From a bacterium (GTDB lineage: Bacteria; Patescibacteriota; Minisyncoccia; UBA6257; GWB1-50-10): 14,297 bases of DNA. A model generated the notes under the pieces. That model had not been told where the DNA came from and searched no databases. It saw only the letters and a program-made list of their open reading frames with translations. The first letter of the stretch is position 1, and every line of letters begins with the position of its first letter. The position numbers and the translations under genes were made by a program. The stretch covers positions 7,314 to 21,610 of the forward strand of contig JAKAHT010000009.1 of the NCBI GenBank assembly GCA_021814805.1, given 5' to 3'. Shown one piece after another: positions 7,123-14,276 of the stretch.

Positions 7123-8135
7123 ACTACTTTCTTTGTTTTACTTTTTTTAGAAGAAATATCTTTCAAAGCCGATTCCACGGCCATATCCAAAAATTTTTCG
7201 AAAGAAAAACCGTAAACTCTTGCCTCTTCGGGAACCAGACTGACTGATGTAAGGCCTGGTATGGTATTTATTTCCAAAACGTATATTTTTCTGTCTTTGC
7301 CTATTATCATATCGGTTCTTGAAAAATGCCTGGCCCCTATAATTTTATGAGCAAGAAGAGCCGTTTTTCTTATCTCCTTTATATAAGGCGAAGGCATACC
7401 GGCCGGCGTCATATATTTATGCGATTCCGGGTTATACTTAGCCGAATAATCGAAAAACTTCCTGTTCAAAGGGATTATTTCGGTGGGTAGCAAAGGGAAG
7501 GCCGAATCGGGAGTGCCGTAATCCAGGACACCACAGGTCACTTCTTTACCTTCTATATATTTTTGAATAATCACTTCTTTGAATTCCTTGAATAGAAAAT
7601 CGAGATTTTCCTCCAGACCTCCTTTATCGTTCACTATTTTGACTCCAATGCTTGAACCGGAAGCGTTGGGTTTCAAGACCCAGGGCTTGTCGAGATTATG
7701 GATTATTTTTTTCATTATATCTTCCCTGTCCCTTTTCCAATGATCTCTCGTGAAATAGAGCGTAGGAGGAACATCGAGTCCAGCCGCCTTGAACAATCTA
7801 AGCGACAAGAACTTGTTCATACCAAGAGCGGAAACCGATGAACGTGATCCGGTATAAGGCAACCCCAACTCCTCTAATATAGCCTGAATCGTTCCGTCTT
7901 CTCCATAAGATCCGTGCATGGCTATGAAAGCCACATCAAAACGTCTTGAAATTTCTTCCGGAGATATAGGCCATTTTCCTTCCAAACTGATTTCAAAAGC
8001 CTCGGCTTCGTATTTTTCCTTCGGCAGACTTTTCAAAACTTCCCCGCCGCTTTCCAGAGAAATGTCGTGTTCATCGGATGGCCCGCCCATCAAAACGGCT
8101 ACTTTCTTTTTATGGCTTTGGTTTTTAGATGTCAT
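7119..8135 (-). CDS. ddl: D-alanine--D-alanine ligase
   Basis: This 338-residue ATP-grasp ligase joins two D-alanines for the peptidoglycan stem peptide. Motifs in order are GGPSDEHDISLESG (17-30, with E22 in the position of the catalytic N-terminal Glu), HGSYGEDGTIQ (74-84), the ATP-grasp lysine and Ser loop KPNASGSSIGV (155-165), FFDYSAKY (227-234), and metal-binding EINTIPGLT (288-296). The Tyr in FDYSAKY matches the Tyr of D-Ala-D-Ala ligases, so the product is expected to be D-Ala-D-Ala and not the D-lactate depsipeptide. A Lys-rich C-terminal tail (328-338) extends the protein. The gene starts 1 nt after the rseP stop, with no clear Shine-Dalgarno, and its stop overlaps the next start by 4 nt. 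Confidence 0.95.
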   Translation of the reverse strand: MTSKNQSHKKKVAVLMGGPSDEHDISLESGGEVLKSLPKEKYEAEAFEISLEGKWPISPEEISRRFDVAFIAMHGSYGEDGTIQAILEELGLPYTGSRSSVSALGMNKFLSLRLFKAAGLDVPPTLYFTRDHWKRDREDIMKKIIHNLDKPWVLKPNASGSSIGVKIVNDKGGLEENLDFLFKEFKEVIIQKYIEGKEVTCGVLDYGTPDSAFPLLPTEIIPLNRKFFDYSAKYNPESHKYMTPAGMPSPYIKEIRKTALLAHKIIGARHFSRTDMIIGKDRKIYVLEINTIPGLTSVSLVPEEARVYGFSFEKFLDMAVESALKDISSKKSKTKKVV

Positions 8136-8136
8136 A

Positions 8137-9183
8137 TCAATGGATTACGAGATTTCTTACATCGTTGAAGGTTACAAAAACCATGAGGATTATCAATATG
8201 AAAAATCCGGCGCCGTTTATCGCGAGCTGTATTTTGGAAGAAATTTTCCTGCCTCTTATTTTCTCGATAAGAAAGAAAAGAAAACGGCCGCCGTCCAAAG
8301 CCGGGAAAGGCAAAAGATTCAAAACAGCCAAATTTACCGATATCAGAGCCAGAAGCTGCAGAAGATAAACTATGCCTATAGAGGTTGCATTCGCCGCCAA
8401 AGCCACTATACCGACCGGACCGGCTACTCCTTCTATAACAGAAGGATTCACGAATATGCCGCTTATAAGCGACCACAACCCACCGAAAATCAAAAGAGAG
8501 AAATTGACCGTTTCAAGAAAGGCATCGGCAATACTCTTAAAAAAAGGTTCCGGTGGGGCTCCTATATCAACCAAGCTTATACCTATGGCTCCCTTGCCCG
8601 GCGGAGGATTCAGTCTCTTTTCAAGATTGATATCCATTGATTTTTTACCCCTCATTATGAGAAGAGAAACCGAAGCATCGGAAGAATTCTTGACCAAATT
8701 CACGAACGCGGTGTCGTTTATAGGATCCGACATAGATGTTTCCCCTATATTAACCTTCTTTATTATGTCCCCTTCTTTAAGGCCGGCTGTTTCGGCAGGT
8801 GATCCCTTTTCAACGCTCGCTATCATAAGATGAGTGGGGGTACCCGAAACAAGCACCACCGTAAGCAATATCCAGCCGATTACAAAATTTGTGAATATTC
8901 CGGCTAAAACCACCAAAGATTTCTGATAGAACGGCTTGTTTAAAAAAGCCTCACTGTCGCCCGCTTTTTCATCTTCCTCTCCGTAAAGTTTTACGAAACC
9001 TCCGAAAGGCAGCGCATTCACGCTGTAAACGGTATCACCTTTCTTTCGGCCGAAAATCCTCGGAGGAAAACCTATACCAAATTCCTCAACTTTCATTTTC
9101 ATCGATTTGGCCACTGAAAAATGGCCGAATTCATGTCCTAAAATTAAAAACCCTAAACCCAATATCACAAGCAAGATATCCAT
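8137..9183 (-). CDS. rseP: Site-2 intramembrane metalloprotease, RseP family
   Basis: The 348-residue membrane protease has the zinc-binding HExxH motif in its first membrane segment (GHEFGH; H17, E18, H21) and the third zinc ligand in LPFPALDGGR (LDG at 296-298, D297). One PDZ domain lies at about 117-190 (SPAETAGLKEGDIIKKVNIG). Hydrophobic segments are near 1-20, 90-113, about 225-245, 270-295 and 322-340. It should cut transmembrane substrates within the membrane, typically releasing regulators such as anti-sigma factors after a first cleavage. E. coli RseP has two PDZ domains; this shorter form has one, as in many Gram-positive homologs. A promoter-like sequence sits in the 50 nt upstream, so this gene may start a second transcript. 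Confidence 0.94.
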   Translation of the reverse strand: MDILLVILGLGFLILGHEFGHFSVAKSMKMKVEEFGIGFPPRIFGRKKGDTVYSVNALPFGGFVKLYGEEDEKAGDSEAFLNKPFYQKSLVVLAGIFTNFVIGWILLTVVLVSGTPTHLMIASVEKGSPAETAGLKEGDIIKKVNIGETSMSDPINDTAFVNLVKNSSDASVSLLIMRGKKSMDINLEKRLNPPPGKGAIGISLVDIGAPPEPFFKSIADAFLETVNFSLLIFGGLWSLISGIFVNPSVIEGVAGPVGIVALAANATSIGIVYLLQLLALISVNLAVLNLLPFPALDGGRFLFFLIEKIRGRKISSKIQLAINGAGFFILIILMVFVTFNDVRNLVIH

Positions 9184-9191
9184 TTCCTTGC

Positions 9192-9220
9192 ATTATACCT
9201 TTTTATTCTCGACTAACCAA
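9192..9220 (-). promoter_or_regulatory. Predicted internal promoter for rseP and downstream genes
   Basis: On the minus strand TTGGTT (9220-9215) and a perfect TATAAT (9197-9192) are separated by 17 nt, inside the 50-nt frr-rseP gap. Transcription would start about 7 nt past the -10, at about 9185, that is 2 nt before or at the rseP ATG. The transcript would then be nearly leaderless. The AAGGAA next to the ATG would be too close, or outside the RNA, to act as a Shine-Dalgarno on this transcript, though it would be present on read-through RNA. Confidence 0.6.
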
Positions 9221-9233
9221 CAAGCGAAACCCG

Positions 9234-9785
9234 TTACTCTTCGATTTCTTTTATTTTAGCTTCCAAAAGTTTTTCTATTTCTCCGTTGATTTTATCAACT
9301 TCTTTTTGAATTCTTTCCTTGGTTTTGAATTTTTGGTCTTCTGTCACTTCGCCTTCATCGAATGACTTTTCGAGGCTTTTATTGGCTTCGTCCCTCACGT
9401 GACGGACTTGTATTTTATGCTCCTCCGTCATTTTCTTCACGTATTTTATGAGCTCATTTCTTCTTTCTTCGCTTAATTCCGGCAAAAATATCTTTATCGA
9501 ATTACCGGCCACATTGGCCGATAAATTTAAAGAAGAAGACTCTATGGCTTTTACGACGGATGGAATGGCGCTTTGATCCCATACTTGTATGTCTATTTCC
9601 CTCGGCGGATGAACTCCCACTGTACCCAGTTGTTTTATGGGTACGAGACCGCCGTAATATTCCACTTTTATGTCCTCGAAAAGCGCTGTATTGGGCCTGG
9701 AAGTTCTGACGCCCGACAAAGCCCTTTTGAGGTTCCCTAATATTTCTTGTCCGTCCTTGGTTATTTCTTCTATTTGTTTTTCCAT
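9234..9785 (-). CDS. frr: Ribosome recycling factor
   Basis: The 183-residue protein matches the usual length of about 185. Domain I helices flank the small beta domain (about 30-105), and the typical stretch SGVRTSRPNTALFEDIKVEY begins at residue 24. Other family pieces are LSEERRNELIKYVKK and VRHVRDEANKSLEK (127-140), holding the conserved Arg region needed for ribosome release. With EF-G it splits post-termination ribosomes. The start ATG lies 2 nt after the stop of the delta'-like gene. No Shine-Dalgarno is visible, so coupled translation is likely. In many bacteria frr heads a uppS-cdsA-dxr-rseP-proS run; here rseP follows directly. Confidence 0.96.
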   Translation of the reverse strand: MEKQIEEITKDGQEILGNLKRALSGVRTSRPNTALFEDIKVEYYGGLVPIKQLGTVGVHPPREIDIQVWDQSAIPSVVKAIESSSLNLSANVAGNSIKIFLPELSEERRNELIKYVKKMTEEHKIQVRHVRDEANKSLEKSFDEGEVTEDQKFKTKERIQKEVDKINGEIEKLLEAKIKEIEE

Positions 9786-9787
9786 GA

Positions 9788-10561
9788 TTATTTTTTTAAA
9801 ATTCCTTCCACGACTTTTTTCTGCAACTTCAAATTCAAATTATATCTCTTATATCTTTTTATGGACATCTGTCTCTCCAAAAGCCAGGATAAAATACGGT
9901 AATTTTTAGAGACGCCTTCCCGATAAAGCTTCAGGATATCGGAAGAAAGTTCCGCTTCAAAATCGTCGTTGTCTTCCTCATGTTTTTTTTCTTCCTTTGT
10001 CATCATAAGAGCTCTGCCGAATCGTCCGAACGACAGAGCGGCTGCTTTTTCAGCTTTGATTTTGTCGACTCCGAAAAATTCCGAAAGGCCGCTTCTTATT
10101 TTATTCTCCGGCAGGGCGGGAAAATATATTTTTTCCACCCGAGAAAGCAAGGCTTCGAAAAGATCTCGTTTGTCGCCGGCGATGAATATGATAAGCGAAT
10201 GTTCCGGCGGCTCTTCCACAATCTTAAGAAGGGCTCCCTGAGCTTCCCGCGTCAGATTCCCTGCATCGTTTACAACCGCCATTCTCCTCTTCGATAAAAG
10301 CGGACTTTGATAAAGAAATTCCTGGATTCTTAAAACATCTTCGATGCCGAGCGTTTTGCCTTCTGCCGCTTCCAAAAACATCGAATCCAAAAGAGGCACT
10401 TCTTCTCCGGCATTATGTCCTTCCAAAAGGTTACCTAAGACTTTAGTGAAAGAGAACTTGCCTATTTCCGGTTCGCCGTAGAAAAGATAAGCGTGCGACA
10501 AATCGTCGTTTTTTATGAGCTTTTTGAATAATTCCAGTTTATCGTCGTAACCGAAGATCAT
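9788..10561 (-). CDS. holB: DNA polymerase III delta'-like clamp-loader subunit
   Basis: The 257-residue protein belongs to the AAA+ clamp-loader group. LSHAYLFYGEPEIGKFSFT (21-39) matches the Walker A area, but the P-loop reads GEPEIGKF, with Phe at the Ser/Thr position. Walker B is also degraded (VVNDAGNLT in place of DEA-type). LLKIVEEPPEHSLIIFI is a strong delta'/DnaX-like stretch, and LLSRVEKIYF replaces the SRC arginine-finger motif as SRV. There are no cysteines, so the zinc module usual in delta' and DnaX is missing. At 257 residues it is shorter than E. coli delta' (334), probably lacking part of the collar domain. It likely acts as a non-hydrolysing structural subunit. DnaX is less likely given the dead P-loop. 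Confidence 0.85.
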   Translation of the reverse strand: MIFGYDDKLELFKKLIKNDDLSHAYLFYGEPEIGKFSFTKVLGNLLEGHNAGEEVPLLDSMFLEAAEGKTLGIEDVLRIQEFLYQSPLLSKRRMAVVNDAGNLTREAQGALLKIVEEPPEHSLIIFIAGDKRDLFEALLSRVEKIYFPALPENKIRSGLSEFFGVDKIKAEKAAALSFGRFGRALMMTKEEKKHEEDNDDFEAELSSDILKLYREGVSKNYRILSWLLERQMSIKRYKRYNLNLKLQKKVVEGILKK

Positions 10562-10565
10562 AAAC

Positions 10566-10572
10566 TCACCTC
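10566..10572 (-). promoter_or_regulatory. Shine-Dalgarno for the delta'-like gene
   Basis: GAGGTGA on the minus strand ends with the TGA stop of mreB2, so the ribosome binding site and the upstream stop codon overlap. The GAGG core lies 7 nt before the ATG at 10561. It is the clearest Shine-Dalgarno in the window, and it supports the chosen start of the delta'-like gene. Confidence 0.7.
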
Positions 10573-11573
10573 TTATTGAGGAGTGTTCTTTTATAAACCT
10601 CGAGATGACTCAAAACCATAGCCGTTCCTTTGGCAACGCAGAGAATCGGGCTTTCGGCGACGTAAGCCGAAACTCCGAGCGACCTCTTGAAGAATTCCTC
10701 TAGATCGCGGAGCTGAGAACTTCCTCCGGAAAGTATGATACCTTTTTCCATTATATCCGCGGTTAATTCCGGCGGAGTGACGTTAAAAACAGCCTGAACG
10801 GCGTTCATTATTTCAACGAGATGCTGGTTGATGGCTTCGGCTATTTCATTGGAATTGATAACCAAATCTTTGGGCAATCCCGAGTTTAGGTCCCGGCCCC
10901 TTATTTTCATTTCCATCTTGTTCCTGTTAGGCAGGGCGGTGCCGACGTTAATTTTTATGTTTTCGGCCGTGGTTTCTCCGATAGCCAAACTGTATTTCTT
11001 TTTTATGTAATCGCTTATGGATTGATCGAATTTATTGCCGGCCACCCTCAAACTGTACCAGGTGACTATTCCTCCCAAAGATATGACAGCCACCTCCGTC
11101 GTTCCGCCTCCGATATTCACTATCATATTACCTTCGGCTGAATGTATCGGTATACCGGCACCTAAAGCCGCCAAAATAGGTTCTTTGACCGGATAAGTAT
11201 CCCTCGCACCCGCTTCTTTGGCGGCATTTATGACGGCTCGGTATTCGGTTGAAGTTATGCCCGCAGGGACCGACACAACAACGTCCGGTCTCCAGACATT
11301 GAAAGGACCGACGCTCTTCGAAATGAAATATTTGAGCATTGACTCGGTTATATAATACTCGGCTATCACCCCGTCTTTTAAAGGCCGGTAAGTTACTATA
11401 TCATCCGGCGTCCGGCCGACCATTTCTTTTGCTTCGGCCCCGACGGCTAGCACGCTATTACCAGGCTTCGAAAGAGCCACCACTGTCGGCTCGTTTATGA
11501 CAATTCCTTTTTTAGGCAAAAAAACCAGCGTATTGGTGGTTCCTAAATCTATTCCTATTTTTCTAGTGAACAT
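10566..11573 (-). CDS. MreB-like bacterial actin, paralog 2 (with murA)
   Basis: This 335-residue MreB-family actin has phosphate-1 GIDLGTTNTLVF (7-18), catalytic-type E131 in VKEPILAALGAG, phosphate-2 VNIGGGTTE (152-160), and adenosine-binding LSGGSSQLRD (281-290). Phosphate-2 carries Asn (N153, codon AAT at 11117-11115) where MreB, including paralog 1 in this window, has Asp. In E. coli the matching Asp is D165, and D165V is the classic ATPase-defective form. The paralog may therefore hydrolyse ATP poorly or act as a filament partner. It lies 5 nt after murA and 4 nt before the delta'-like gene, away from mreCD. The start at 11573 gives the normal short MreB N-terminus; no Shine-Dalgarno is visible. 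Confidence 0.95.
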   Translation of the reverse strand: MFTRKIGIDLGTTNTLVFLPKKGIVINEPTVVALSKPGNSVLAVGAEAKEMVGRTPDDIVTYRPLKDGVIAEYYITESMLKYFISKSVGPFNVWRPDVVVSVPAGITSTEYRAVINAAKEAGARDTYPVKEPILAALGAGIPIHSAEGNMIVNIGGGTTEVAVISLGGIVTWYSLRVAGNKFDQSISDYIKKKYSLAIGETTAENIKINVGTALPNRNKMEMKIRGRDLNSGLPKDLVINSNEIAEAINQHLVEIMNAVQAVFNVTPPELTADIMEKGIILSGGSSQLRDLEEFFKRSLGVSAYVAESPILCVAKGTAMVLSHLEVYKRTLLNKR

Positions 11574-11578
11574 AATGT

Positions 11579-12892
11579 TTATGATATTCTTTTTATTTCC
11601 GCTCCCAGACTTCTCAACCTTTCATCGATATTTTCGTAGCCTCTGTCTATTTCGTGTATGCCTCTTATAGTCGATTCACCTTCGGCCACTAGCGCGGCTA
11701 TGAGATGAGCTATACCGGCCCGGAGATCGGGTACAGTAAGTTCTTGACCCTTGAGTTTTGTCGGCCCGTAAATTATGGCGCTGTGCGCTGAAAGCGAATC
11801 CTTGAATCTGCAGGGCAAATCGCCCAAACATTCCTTAACTACTCTAATATTTGCTCCCATTAAATTCAAGTCTTTGGTATAACCAAACCTGTCTTCATAA
11901 ACTGTTTCATGAACCACCGAAGCCCCATCGCTTTGAGTCAGGAGAACCACGAACGGTTGTTGCCAGTCGGTCATGAATCCCGGATGAGTATCCGTTTCAA
12001 CTTTGATGCCTTCCAGCTTTTTAGCTCTCCAAAACCAAATGCCGTTTTCCTCCACTTCGTATTCGCCGCCTATTCTTCTCAGATTATTCAAGAAAGTTAT
12101 TAAATGATCCTGCGAAGCGCCTTCAACAAATATTCTTCCAGAAGTTGCGACAGCGAGAGAAGCAAAAGACACGGCTTCGTTCCTGTCGCTTAAAATTTTA
12201 TGCTTCGCTCCATGAAGCTCCGGCACTCCGAAAATAGAAATGACTCTGTTTGTACCAAGCTCGATTATAGCGCCCATCTTTTGAAGAAGTTTTATAAGAT
12301 CAATTATTTCCGGTTCGATGGCCGAATTTCTTAAAATAGTCCTTCCTTTGGCCATAACAGCCGACATTATGATTTGTTCCGTAGCTCCAACGGAGGGGTA
12401 CTTAAGTGATATTTCCGTGCCTTTAAGGCCTTGGGGAGCTCTCGCCCGGTAAGTATCATTTACCACCTCTATCTCCGCACCCATCATTTTCAAAGAATCT
12501 ATATGGAGGTCCACCGGCCTGGCCCCTATTTTGTCTCCTCCCACTACGGGCACTTCTGCTTCGCCGACTCTCGTGAGAAGCGGTCCTAAAGCCAGAATAG
12601 GAATCCTGTTCCGACGACTTAACGCTTCCACTTTGGTATTTTTTATTTCTTTGGTTTGGATGGTAACGGTGGATCCCGAAATTTTTATTTCGCTTCCCAA
12701 AATACGGCAAAGCTCGACGGCTATTTCCGTATCTCCTATGTTGGGAAAATTATCGAGAACGCATTCATCTTTGGTTAAAAGAGATGCAACAAGCATCTTG
12801 GTAGCGGCGTTTTTAGCTCCGGCCAATTTTATTTTTCCTTCCAGAGGCTTGCCGCCTTTGACATTGAAATACTCATTGGTGTTTAAAGTCAT
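11579..12892 (-). CDS. murA: UDP-N-acetylglucosamine 1-carboxyvinyltransferase, Asp active-site form
   Basis: This 437-residue EPSP-synthase-fold enzyme catalyses the first committed peptidoglycan step, transfer of enolpyruvate from PEP to UDP-GlcNAc. Visible elements are GAKNAA with K27/N28, R96 before ALGPL (101-105), the flexible-loop sequence GGDKIGARPVDLHI (118-131), D309 in the MTDWQQPF stretch, and DLRAG with R391. The residue matching E. coli Cys115 is Asp (D120, codon GAC at 12535-12533). Natural Asp forms, as in Mycobacterium and Chlamydia, are active and insensitive to fosfomycin. It is the first gene of the minus-strand run, with a promoter-like TATAAT just upstream. MurA rather than AroA is certain from length and loop sequence. 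Confidence 0.97.
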   Translation of the reverse strand: MTLNTNEYFNVKGGKPLEGKIKLAGAKNAATKMLVASLLTKDECVLDNFPNIGDTEIAVELCRILGSEIKISGSTVTIQTKEIKNTKVEALSRRNRIPILALGPLLTRVGEAEVPVVGGDKIGARPVDLHIDSLKMMGAEIEVVNDTYRARAPQGLKGTEISLKYPSVGATEQIIMSAVMAKGRTILRNSAIEPEIIDLIKLLQKMGAIIELGTNRVISIFGVPELHGAKHKILSDRNEAVSFASLAVATSGRIFVEGASQDHLITFLNNLRRIGGEYEVEENGIWFWRAKKLEGIKVETDTHPGFMTDWQQPFVVLLTQSDGASVVHETVYEDRFGYTKDLNLMGANIRVVKECLGDLPCRFKDSLSAHSAIIYGPTKLKGQELTVPDLRAGIAHLIAALVAEGESTIRGIHEIDRGYENIDERLRSLGAEIKRIS

Positions 12893-12894
12893 AT

Positions 12895-12923
12895 TTGGAA
12901 TTTGATTACCTTAGTATTATATT
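12895..12923 (+). promoter_or_regulatory. Predicted promoter for the PEGA-domain gene
   Basis: TTGGAA (12895-12900) and TATATT (12918-12923) are spaced 17 nt apart. The start would fall near 12930, about 3 nt before the ATG at 12933, giving a nearly leaderless RNA; this fits the absence of a Shine-Dalgarno. An alternative is TTGACA (12858-12863) with TTTAAA (12882-12887), 18 nt apart, inside the murA 5' end. The first -10 overlaps the murA -10. Confidence 0.4.
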
Positions 12924-12944
12924 TAAATTACTATGAACTTGAAA
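12916..12944 (-). promoter_or_regulatory. Predicted promoter for the murA operon
   Basis: On the minus strand a perfect TATAAT (12921-12916) is preceded 17 nt upstream by a weak -35, TTTCAA (12944-12939). Transcription would begin near 12910, leaving a leader of about 17 nt before the murA ATG. The -35 lies inside the first codons of the divergent PEGA-domain gene, and the -10 overlaps that gene's predicted -10. Confidence 0.5.
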
Positions 12945-14261
12945 GCCAGGAAGTTTTTCTTCTATTTATTCATAGCCATTTTCGTGCTGGTCGGAGCTTA
13001 TCTTATAGTTTCCGCTCAGGGGCTCGTTTTTGATTATCAAACGCTAGATTTTATGAGGACCGGCGGCATTTTCCTGAACTATACCCCTTCCGAGTCACAG
13101 GTGGAAATAAACGGTTCCGTAAGAGATTACGGCAGCACCATAGGAAATCTCTTAAGCAGCGGAACTTTTTTAAACAACCTCGCCCCGGGAAATTACAACG
13201 TGAAAATAAGTTACCCCGGCTATTCATCCTGGCAAAAAAGTCTCACCGTAACTCCGGGAGTCGTGACTTCCGCTTCTCAAGTGATACTCTGGCCGGAAAC
13301 CTGGAGCAATAAAAAAATATCTGATTACAAGACAGCCGACTTTTGGCTGACATCAGACGGCCTTGTCATAAAGACAGACCAGAATTTGCTCTATTTCGGC
13401 AATGAAAAAATAAAGGGAACATCGGTGTATTTAAGTGATGAAAACAGGAATATCGTGATAACCGGCGACCAGAACGGATATTATGCGGTGAATCTCGATA
13501 ACCCCGGAGCTTATTTTGCCATCGATTTGCCAAAAGGAACGAAAATAGAAAAATGGTTTTTCCATCCTTTCGATCAAAACGCTGTCGTCGGAACCGGAGA
13601 AAAATATATTTATTACGTAAGCACCGTAAACGGCAGTACAGGAAAACTCTATTCCCTGCCGGACAATCAGTTTTCCTACCAAAACGGCAATGAGATCTTC
13701 GTGGCTGAAAAAAGCGGCAATATATTTTCAGCCAATCTGGTTTTAAGAACCAACACGAACATCGAGACCGGAATAACAGGCGGTTTGAACGATTTATCGA
13801 CCGATGCTGGCGGAGATGAGCTCTATATTTTGGACAATTCTGGAAAACTCCATGAATATGATAGATCCAACGGCACTTCCACGGTTTTCTCTTCGTCTTC
13901 CTTGCCTTTTTCAAAAATATATCCTTCTCCAGACGGCAACAGACTGGCCTTGATCTCGGGAACCGGCGCCGTGACCATACTCGCCATAAAAGACTATAAA
14001 ATGGACTATCAAGTGATGAGCGGAGATTTTTGGAACGTAAAAACCCCCGGCCCGGCTTCCGACTTCATTTGGCTGCCGGGTATTCCCAATTACGGCTTGA
14101 TACTCGAAAATGGAAATCTGATTTTGAGCGAACTCGACGAAAGGTCTCCTCAAAACCAGTACGAAATGGAGTCGAACATCTCAAAAGCCGTGCTTTCCAA
14201 TAACAATATTTATTTCATAAAAGACGGGTCTCTCTTCGAAGTCGCCTTGAAACAGAAATAA
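12933..14261 (+). CDS. PEGA-domain membrane protein with beta-propeller-like C-terminus
   Basis: The 442-residue protein is the only gene on the plus strand. It has an N-terminal membrane anchor (about 8-28) and a PEGA domain (about 45-118). The PEGA domain shows the typical closing pattern LAPGNYNVKISYPGYSSW (83-100), then the strand QKSLTVTPG (101-109). Residues about 125-442 contain repeated beta-rich, Asp/Gly-turn segments such as YPSPDGNRLALISGTG, resembling a TolB/WD-type propeller. The bulk should lie outside the membrane. PEGA domains are beta folds linked to surface proteins, and such anchored PEGA proteins recur in Parcubacteria-like genomes; no specific function is known to me. It is divergent from murA with a 40-nt shared spacer. 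No catalytic motif is seen. Confidence 0.85.
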   Translation: MNLKARKFFFYLFIAIFVLVGAYLIVSAQGLVFDYQTLDFMRTGGIFLNYTPSESQVEINGSVRDYGSTIGNLLSSGTFLNNLAPGNYNVKISYPGYSSWQKSLTVTPGVVTSASQVILWPETWSNKKISDYKTADFWLTSDGLVIKTDQNLLYFGNEKIKGTSVYLSDENRNIVITGDQNGYYAVNLDNPGAYFAIDLPKGTKIEKWFFHPFDQNAVVGTGEKYIYYVSTVNGSTGKLYSLPDNQFSYQNGNEIFVAEKSGNIFSANLVLRTNTNIETGITGGLNDLSTDAGGDELYILDNSGKLHEYDRSNGTSTVFSSSSLPFSKIYPSPDGNRLALISGTGAVTILAIKDYKMDYQVMSGDFWNVKTPGPASDFIWLPGIPNYGLILENGNLILSELDERSPQNQYEMESNISKAVLSNNNIYFIKDGSLFEVALKQK

Positions 14262-14276
14262 CGAATCTTTTGAATG

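Noticed and set aside
7119..8135. Ddl as a D-Ala-D-Lac (vancomycin-resistance type) ligase
   Set aside because: The FDYSAKY stretch keeps the Tyr typical of D-Ala-D-Ala ligases, and no van-type genes lie nearby.
7918..8640. A 240-residue plus-strand open frame across ddl and rseP
   Set aside because: It lies opposite two well-supported genes, spans their junction, and has a low-complexity, Arg/Lys/Tyr-rich sequence with no family features. It is a compositional shadow.
12531..12905. A 124-residue plus-strand open frame opposite the murA 5' part
   Set aside because: It is antisense to conserved MurA codons, has no recognisable domain, and runs through the divergent promoter region.
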